A DNA stretch of 64,000 nucleotides, taken from assembly GCA_023266215.1 (NCBI GenBank), contig JAHFRQ010000005.1, forward strand, positions 32,963 through 96,962, in the 5' to 3' direction. Position numbers and translations under genes: made by a program. The stretch is from Gammaproteobacteria bacterium (lineage in GTDB: Bacteria > Pseudomonadota > Gammaproteobacteria > Coxiellales > Coxiellaceae). Position 1 is the stretch's first letter. The number at the start of each line of letters is the position of its first letter. Shown one piece after another: positions 59,233-64,000 of this stretch. The notes beneath the pieces are model-generated. The model did not search any database. It saw nothing but the letters and a program-made list of their open reading frames with translations, and had not been told where the DNA came from.

Positions 59233-60963
59233 ATGAAACGTCGGTCGCTGCGCTACAGTGTAGTTTTTCTATTATTAATTCTCTCGCTTGGCACTTTGGC
59301 GGCGGGACAGAACGCTACGCTTCAAGTTCAGGTCATCGGACTGATAGATAAGCCACAAATCAATGTTCAAGCAACCCTTCAAAATCTAAAAAGCCAATTA
59401 AATTATCCGCTCACGCGACTTGAAGTGTTGCATTTTTATAATAAGGCACCTAAAAAAATCAGAGCGGCTCTTGCACCGTATGGCTATTTCAACAGCACAA
59501 TTCAATCTAAATTAATTCAAACAACGACCGGTTGGTTGGTGCAATTTTATATTCAAAAAGGCCCGCCGCTTAAAGTGAATTCAATTCAAGTTGAAATAAT
59601 GGGGATGGGAAAAACAGATCCTGAATATGAAAAATTACTGAGAAAATTACCTATTCATGTTGGCGACACATTGCATACTGAGAGATACGAAAAAATAAAA
59701 ACAGATTTGTATAATCTGGCAACACAGCGCGGATATTTTAATGCTAAAATGATCAAAAATAATATTATTATTAATTTAGCGAGAAACCAGGCAAGCATTA
59801 TTATTATTTTTGACACAGGCAATCGTTTTCGATTTGGTAAAACCACTTTTTCTGACAGCCCGTTTTATTTAAAATTTTTAAATCGCTTTTTGCAATACAA
59901 AGAAGGTGAATATTACGACGCGCAAAAAGTAGAGGCAACGCAAGCTGATATGATCGCAAGTCAATTTTTCGATCAAGCGCTCATTAAACCGCAAGTGAAA
60001 AAATCAACGGATGATATTGTGAATATGCGCGTTAAATTAATTCCGCGCAAAGCAAAAGAATATATTGCAGGTATTGGCTATGGCACCGACACTGGCGCAC
60101 GCGGTACATTAGGCGTTGTGCTCCGGCACTTAAATGGCTGGGGACACCGGTTTCAAGCCATTGTTCGCGGCTCGCAAGAAGACAGTAGTTTTATCATGAA
60201 ATATTTAATTCCAGGACCTGATCCCGGCCGCGATATGTTCGCATTAACCGCAGGTGCAAGCAATATTAGCCAACCCACCGGTAATGGCAACAGCGTTAAA
60301 ATCGGTCCTGAATACACATTAAGTTCTGGTAACTGGAAAGATACGTTTGCGCTCTCGTATTTAAATGAGCGTTATAACTTAACGAATTGGCCAATTACAT
60401 CTACCGAATTGGTTTTCCCAAAAGCAGCTATTGGCTATTTAAAAACAGATCGGCCGCTGCAACCCAAAGAAGGTTATCATTTTGGCATTCAAGTGTCGGG
60501 TGCTAGCGAATCTGTTTTATCGGAAACAAATTTTTTTCAATCAACCGCGTTTTTAAATACACTTTATACTATTCGTGATACGCACACGCGGTTATTATTT
60601 CGAACCCAAGTGGGATATACCGATATCAGCAATTTAGAAAGTCTGCCATTATCATTGCAATTATTTGCAGGTGGCACCAGCAGTGTGCGAGGCTATGATT
60701 ATAATTCAATTGGTCCAGGACGAAATTTAGTGGTTGCCAGCACCGAAATACAACAACGCATCTACAAAGATTTCTATTTGGCAGGATTTGTCGATGCCGG
60801 TAATGTTGCCAACACACAATTAATTAAAAATATTTGCGTGGGTATTGGCCCTGGCATTGCCTGGGTGGGATCCATCGGCACGTTAGAATTAACCGTTGCC
60901 AATGCCATTACCCAATCAAACACACCGTGGGCAATTCAATTTACCATGGGGGCACCCCTATGA
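59233..60963 (+). CDS. tamA: Outer-membrane assembly protein TamA
   Basis: An Omp85-family protein of 576 residues with a signal peptide (residues 1-24), three POTRA domains (about 25-270), and a 16-stranded barrel. The POTRA part has YGYFNSTIQSKL and TQRGYFNAKM, both typical. The barrel has GYGTDTGARGTLG and, near the C-terminus, FAGGTSSVRGYDYNSIGPG, the conserved Omp85 L6 loop (VRGY/F). It works with TamB in outer-membrane biogenesis and lipid transport. The stop overlaps the tamB start as ATGA. Confidence 0.95.
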   Translation: MKRRSLRYSVVFLLLILSLGTLAAGQNATLQVQVIGLIDKPQINVQATLQNLKSQLNYPLTRLEVLHFYNKAPKKIRAALAPYGYFNSTIQSKLIQTTTGWLVQFYIQKGPPLKVNSIQVEIMGMGKTDPEYEKLLRKLPIHVGDTLHTERYEKIKTDLYNLATQRGYFNAKMIKNNIIINLARNQASIIIIFDTGNRFRFGKTTFSDSPFYLKFLNRFLQYKEGEYYDAQKVEATQADMIASQFFDQALIKPQVKKSTDDIVNMRVKLIPRKAKEYIAGIGYGTDTGARGTLGVVLRHLNGWGHRFQAIVRGSQEDSSFIMKYLIPGPDPGRDMFALTAGASNISQPTGNGNSVKIGPEYTLSSGNWKDTFALSYLNERYNLTNWPITSTELVFPKAAIGYLKTDRPLQPKEGYHFGIQVSGASESVLSETNFFQSTAFLNTLYTIRDTHTRLLFRTQVGYTDISNLESLPLSLQLFAGGTSSVRGYDYNSIGPGRNLVVASTEIQQRIYKDFYLAGFVDAGNVANTQLIKNICVGIGPGIAWVGSIGTLELTVANAITQSNTPWAIQFTMGAPL

Positions 60964-63845
60964 AAAATATAACAACAATGTTGCTGCGAATATTCTGGCT
61001 ATGGGTTCTTTTTTTATTTGCTTGCTTTGCCTTTTTATTAACACCCGCTGGATTAAAATTTTCTGCAGATAGTTTATCCTATTTTTCTAACGGGAAATTT
61101 ACTTATCAAGATATATCAGGTGTTTTAATCGGTCCTATTCAAATAAGCAATATAAAATTAGTTGACACAGATCAAACTGTTTTAATTAAAAAAATAGCAT
61201 TGGATTGGAATCCGATTGATTTATTGCGCGGCCGCTTTCAAGTGTCACGACTTAATATTAATTCTGTTCGCGTGATTAACAACAATGTACACAGAAGAAT
61301 CACGGCGCAATCACTTCAAGAAAGTATAAAATACTGGCAAAATTTTAGATTACCTTTTGATATTATGATTAAAAATGCCCATATTACTGACATTCAAATT
61401 AGCAATGCGCACCTTAAACCAACTGTTATTATTCCCAATTTAAATTTTCATATTATTATGGATAACAAAAAATGGGATGCACAAATTACTAGCGATCTAA
61501 CAACACCCAGAGTCATGCAGTGGGAATTTAATTTATTAGGCACGCCCTCTCAATATCACTTTCACATGAACATCAATGGTCAGCATACTCATTGGCAATT
61601 ACAAGGCACGGGCGATCCACAAAAAATAATCATGGCGACACCCAGCACACAGTTTTTAAGCGGAAAATTGGCGCTTAATCTCAAGCTGATATTACTGCCT
61701 AGATTACAATGGCAGGGAAATTTATTAGCGAGCAATATTGATCTAAAAGAATATAATCCTGATTGGCCCAATAATTTTACTGCAGAAATAAACAGTCATG
61801 CTGAAAATGCGGGAAATATAATTGCCGAAACTACGGCGCATTTACAATCAACCATGGGTCAGTGGAATGCTGTATTAAAATATAATAATAACTGGTTTAT
61901 TAATATTAATTCAGCTGACGAAAAAATTTCGTTGATACTATCCAGCCAATATATTAAAAATCAACTTCAACTTAGTTTAAGCAAATTAGATGTTATCACG
62001 CGCAATCGAAGCAATTGGCATTTATTAAACCCAGTTAAATTTTCTATTACAGAGGATGGTTTTAATATAACGCCATTTTGCCTAAACTCAACATCACTGA
62101 ATCAAGCCTGTTTTTCAGGTAATTGGTCAGAAAAATTGCCCTGGAAAATGCAACTTAATGGTGATCATTTACCGTTAGACTGGCTGATGCAACTATTGCA
62201 AGCGCCTGTCACGATGACCGGGAATTTTTCAGTGCACGCTTTTATGGAAGGCAGAAACGGAGAAGCAAAATCAGCTAATATTAAATTTAATACTTCAAGC
62301 GGTAATTTTAAGTTTTTAGTGGGTAAAAAAACAATTCAAGAAAATTTTTTGGGCGGTAATTTTAATGCGCTATTGCAAGCTGAAACTTTATCGAGTCAGT
62401 TTGCCTTTAATTTAGATAACAATAATTTTATTCGCGGTAATATTAATTTACCCAATTTTACACATCAACATTTTTCACCTCATGACAAAAATGTCCGAGG
62501 TAATGTGCAAATTCAGCTCAGCCAATTTAATTGGTTTGGTATTTTATTTCCACACGCCAAAGTGCCGCAAGGAAAATTGGTCGGTAATTTAATATTGTCA
62601 AAGCAATGGCTACAACCTGAATTATCAGGTCAAATTCAATTTCAAAATGGGCAAATTTTATTACCCAATTATGGCATTACTCTCTCAAAAATGAGCATCA
62701 CGCTATCTGCTAAGAATAATTTTTTAAATTTTGCTCTAACAGCCTATTCAAAAGATCAGCCGATTGTGCTTCAGGGCAAAACAGACTTTACTCATTTTGA
62801 AAAATTTGATTTTCCAACGACCATTAATATTAAAGCCAATAATGCATTGCTATTAAATACAGATGAATTTATTGCTTATTTTACGACAGATTTAGTGTTG
62901 AAAACACAGGGCCGAAATATTTTTATCACAGGCAATATTACTATTCTAAAAGCAACTATTAAGCCTAATGATGTCGAATCAACAACGCAATTGCCTGACA
63001 GCGATATTATTTATGTTGGTAAAAAATTTAATCATCCTAAACCGCAATGGAATATTACGAGTGATTTAATTATCACTTTTGAAAAAAATGTTAATTTAAT
63101 TGCTTCTGGCGCCAATGCGTATCTTGAAGGTAAGCTGCATTTAATGGGACAGCCCGATCAAGACACGTTGGCAACGGGTGAAATTTCAGTGGTAAAAGGC
63201 ATATACGATGTTTACGGTCGAACGCTGACTATTTCGCCCACTTCAAATATTTCTTACGCAAATTCTCCGCTTGATGATCCCGCGCTTGATATTAGCGCAA
63301 CACGGTTAATTGTGCCGATCAGCTCAATGGGCGCTGATAATTATGGCGAGAGCAATATTATTGTTGGCGTTGCTGTGCATGGTGTTTTAAAAGCGCCTAA
63401 AATAAGCTTCTTTTCACGCCCTGCCAATTTATCTCAAACCGATATTTTATCGTATTTGCTATTGGGCTATTCGGGTCAACAAGGCGCTGCCGGCAGCACC
63501 GACTTTTTATTACGCGCCTTATCCTCTGTTAAAATTTCAGGACAAGGCTTAATGGGCAAGCAAAATATTGCCTCGCAAATTCAAAATGGATTAGGCTTAA
63601 ATGAATTGGGTGTTGAATCTGAAACAACTGTCGATGAAGTCGGCACACCGTTATCGAGTCAATCTGCTTTTGTTGTCGGCAAGCGATTAGCGCGACATTT
63701 TTATGTCCGCTACAGTGTTGGCTTGCTCGATCCTGTCAGCGTATTTCAAATTCGCTATATGTTTGCAAAAAATTGGACGTTACAAGCCGACTCCAGCACA
63801 CTCGGCAACGGCATGGATGTGCTGTATACGATTAATAAAGATTAA
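60960..63845 (+). CDS. tamB: Translocation and assembly module protein TamB
   Basis: A 961-residue inner-membrane-anchored protein of the AsmA-like superfamily. It starts with an anchor (residues 10-32, LRIFWLWVLFLFACFAFLLTP) and continues as a long repetitive beta structure. The C-terminal DUF490 block includes GEISVVKGIYDVYGRTLTIS, ISFFSRPANLSQTDILSYLLLG, and the final VGKRLARHFYVRYSVGLLDP. Shorter than E. coli TamB (1259) but within the family. ATG 60960 overlaps tamA; a longer in-frame ORF from 60834 lies inside tamA and is not real. It bridges the two membranes with TamA. Confidence 0.95.
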   Translation: MKNITTMLLRIFWLWVLFLFACFAFLLTPAGLKFSADSLSYFSNGKFTYQDISGVLIGPIQISNIKLVDTDQTVLIKKIALDWNPIDLLRGRFQVSRLNINSVRVINNNVHRRITAQSLQESIKYWQNFRLPFDIMIKNAHITDIQISNAHLKPTVIIPNLNFHIIMDNKKWDAQITSDLTTPRVMQWEFNLLGTPSQYHFHMNINGQHTHWQLQGTGDPQKIIMATPSTQFLSGKLALNLKLILLPRLQWQGNLLASNIDLKEYNPDWPNNFTAEINSHAENAGNIIAETTAHLQSTMGQWNAVLKYNNNWFININSADEKISLILSSQYIKNQLQLSLSKLDVITRNRSNWHLLNPVKFSITEDGFNITPFCLNSTSLNQACFSGNWSEKLPWKMQLNGDHLPLDWLMQLLQAPVTMTGNFSVHAFMEGRNGEAKSANIKFNTSSGNFKFLVGKKTIQENFLGGNFNALLQAETLSSQFAFNLDNNNFIRGNINLPNFTHQHFSPHDKNVRGNVQIQLSQFNWFGILFPHAKVPQGKLVGNLILSKQWLQPELSGQIQFQNGQILLPNYGITLSKMSITLSAKNNFLNFALTAYSKDQPIVLQGKTDFTHFEKFDFPTTINIKANNALLLNTDEFIAYFTTDLVLKTQGRNIFITGNITILKATIKPNDVESTTQLPDSDIIYVGKKFNHPKPQWNITSDLIITFEKNVNLIASGANAYLEGKLHLMGQPDQDTLATGEISVVKGIYDVYGRTLTISPTSNISYANSPLDDPALDISATRLIVPISSMGADNYGESNIIVGVAVHGVLKAPKISFFSRPANLSQTDILSYLLLGYSGQQGAAGSTDFLLRALSSVKISGQGLMGKQNIASQIQNGLGLNELGVESETTVDEVGTPLSSQSAFVVGKRLARHFYVRYSVGLLDPVSVFQIRYMFAKNWTLQADSSTLGNGMDVLYTINKD

Positions 63846-63909
63846 CAAAATATTTCGGCTCATATCACATGTAACTATTCAGCCCCACACAGCAATTAAC
63901 TAGAAAGTT

Positions 63910-63949
63910 CCCTCGCCCTTGTAATCAAGGGAGAGGGTCAGGGTGAGGG
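63910..63949. repeat. REP-like palindrome, second copy
   Basis: Same family as 24798-24833 in reverse: stem CCCTCGCCCTTG / CAAGGGAGAGGG then TCAGGGTGAGGG. It follows tamB by 64 bases and forms the 3' end of a minus-strand coding region. Confidence 0.8.
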
Positions 63950-64000
63950 TTTTTCAGGCGATCGATTTTTAATTTTTCAACTTCGTTGACAATATCATTC
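63925..64000 (-). CDS. 3' end of a minus-strand gene, partial
   Basis: The last 24 codons of an open frame entering from the right edge and stopping at TGA 63925-63927. The residues include DIVNEVEKLKIDRLK followed by NPHPDPLP, the latter read from the REP-like repeat. The first part looks like an amphipathic coding segment; the function cannot be told. Confidence 0.4.
   Translation of the reverse strand, partial: NDIVNEVEKLKIDRLKNPHPDPLP

Overview
The window looks like part of the chromosome of an AT-rich gammaproteobacterium, most likely a host-associated member of the Legionellales/Coxiellales side of the class. This rests on gammaproteobacterial gene sets (aspS-yebC-ruvCAB-tolQR, a canonical hisGDCBHAF(IE) operon, xseB/ispA/dxs, tamAB, zapE, fis, a DUF945 protein, LPS heptosyltransferase) combined with several large lone proteins with no recognisable family that look like candidate effectors, a class II Fic protein, a giant RHS toxin and dense small repeats. 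The placement is inference from gene content only.

Layout. 0.1-6 kb: LPS heptosyltransferase, small zinc-finger protein, an exported protein, a CBS-pair protein, fis, zapE-wrbA and a YihY/BrkB membrane protein. 6-27 kb: an ancestral minus-strand scaffold aspS - yebC - ruvC - ruvA - ruvB - tolQ - tolR that is broken at nearly every junction. A fic gene sits between yebC and ruvC, a nine-gene histidine operon with its own TrpR-like regulator between ruvC and ruvA, a 469-aa membrane-anchored protein between ruvA and ruvB, a HEPN/HEPN/nucleotidyltransferase triad between ruvB and tolQ, and an 886-aa polytopic protein after tolR. 26.6-32 kb: an orphan XRE regulator, a MITE-like element, ispG, panD, a small exported protein, and a cysteine-synthase-like/methyltransferase-like gene pair. 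32-46.5 kb: a polymorphic toxin locus with a 3911-aa RHS/YD-repeat protein, its putative immunity gene, a silent orphan toxin cassette with its own putative immunity gene, and the remnant of a third cassette. The units are separated by two copies of a 532-bp repeat carrying a MITE-like element. 46.7-54.8 kb: xseB, ispA and dxs, with ispA in opposite orientation, a serine hydrolase, a RAYT transposase flanked by REP hairpins, a DUF945 protein and an Smr-domain gene interrupted in frame by a small dispersed repeat. 54.8-64 kb: a hypothetical protein, tRNA-Glu(UUC) beside gltX, an S1/P1 nuclease, coaA, tamA-tamB, and the edge of one more gene.

How it works together. Backbone genes supply Holliday-junction processing (RuvABC), envelope energisation (TolQR), outer-membrane assembly (TamAB), isoprenoid precursors (Dxs, IspG, IspA), histidine and CoA precursors (PanD, CoaA). 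The accessory layer is about conflict and host interaction: the RHS toxin with exchangeable C-terminal tips, HEPN/MNT, Fic, and three lone proteins of unknown function. At least four repeat families (about 200-bp TA-flanked MITE-like elements, their short palindromic tails, RAYT/REP hairpins, and CCCTCACCC-type REPs) lie between or inside genes and in places supply ribosome-binding sites, stop codons or coding sequence.

Limits: all assignments come from reading translations and motifs by eye. No database search, alignment program or folding program was run.
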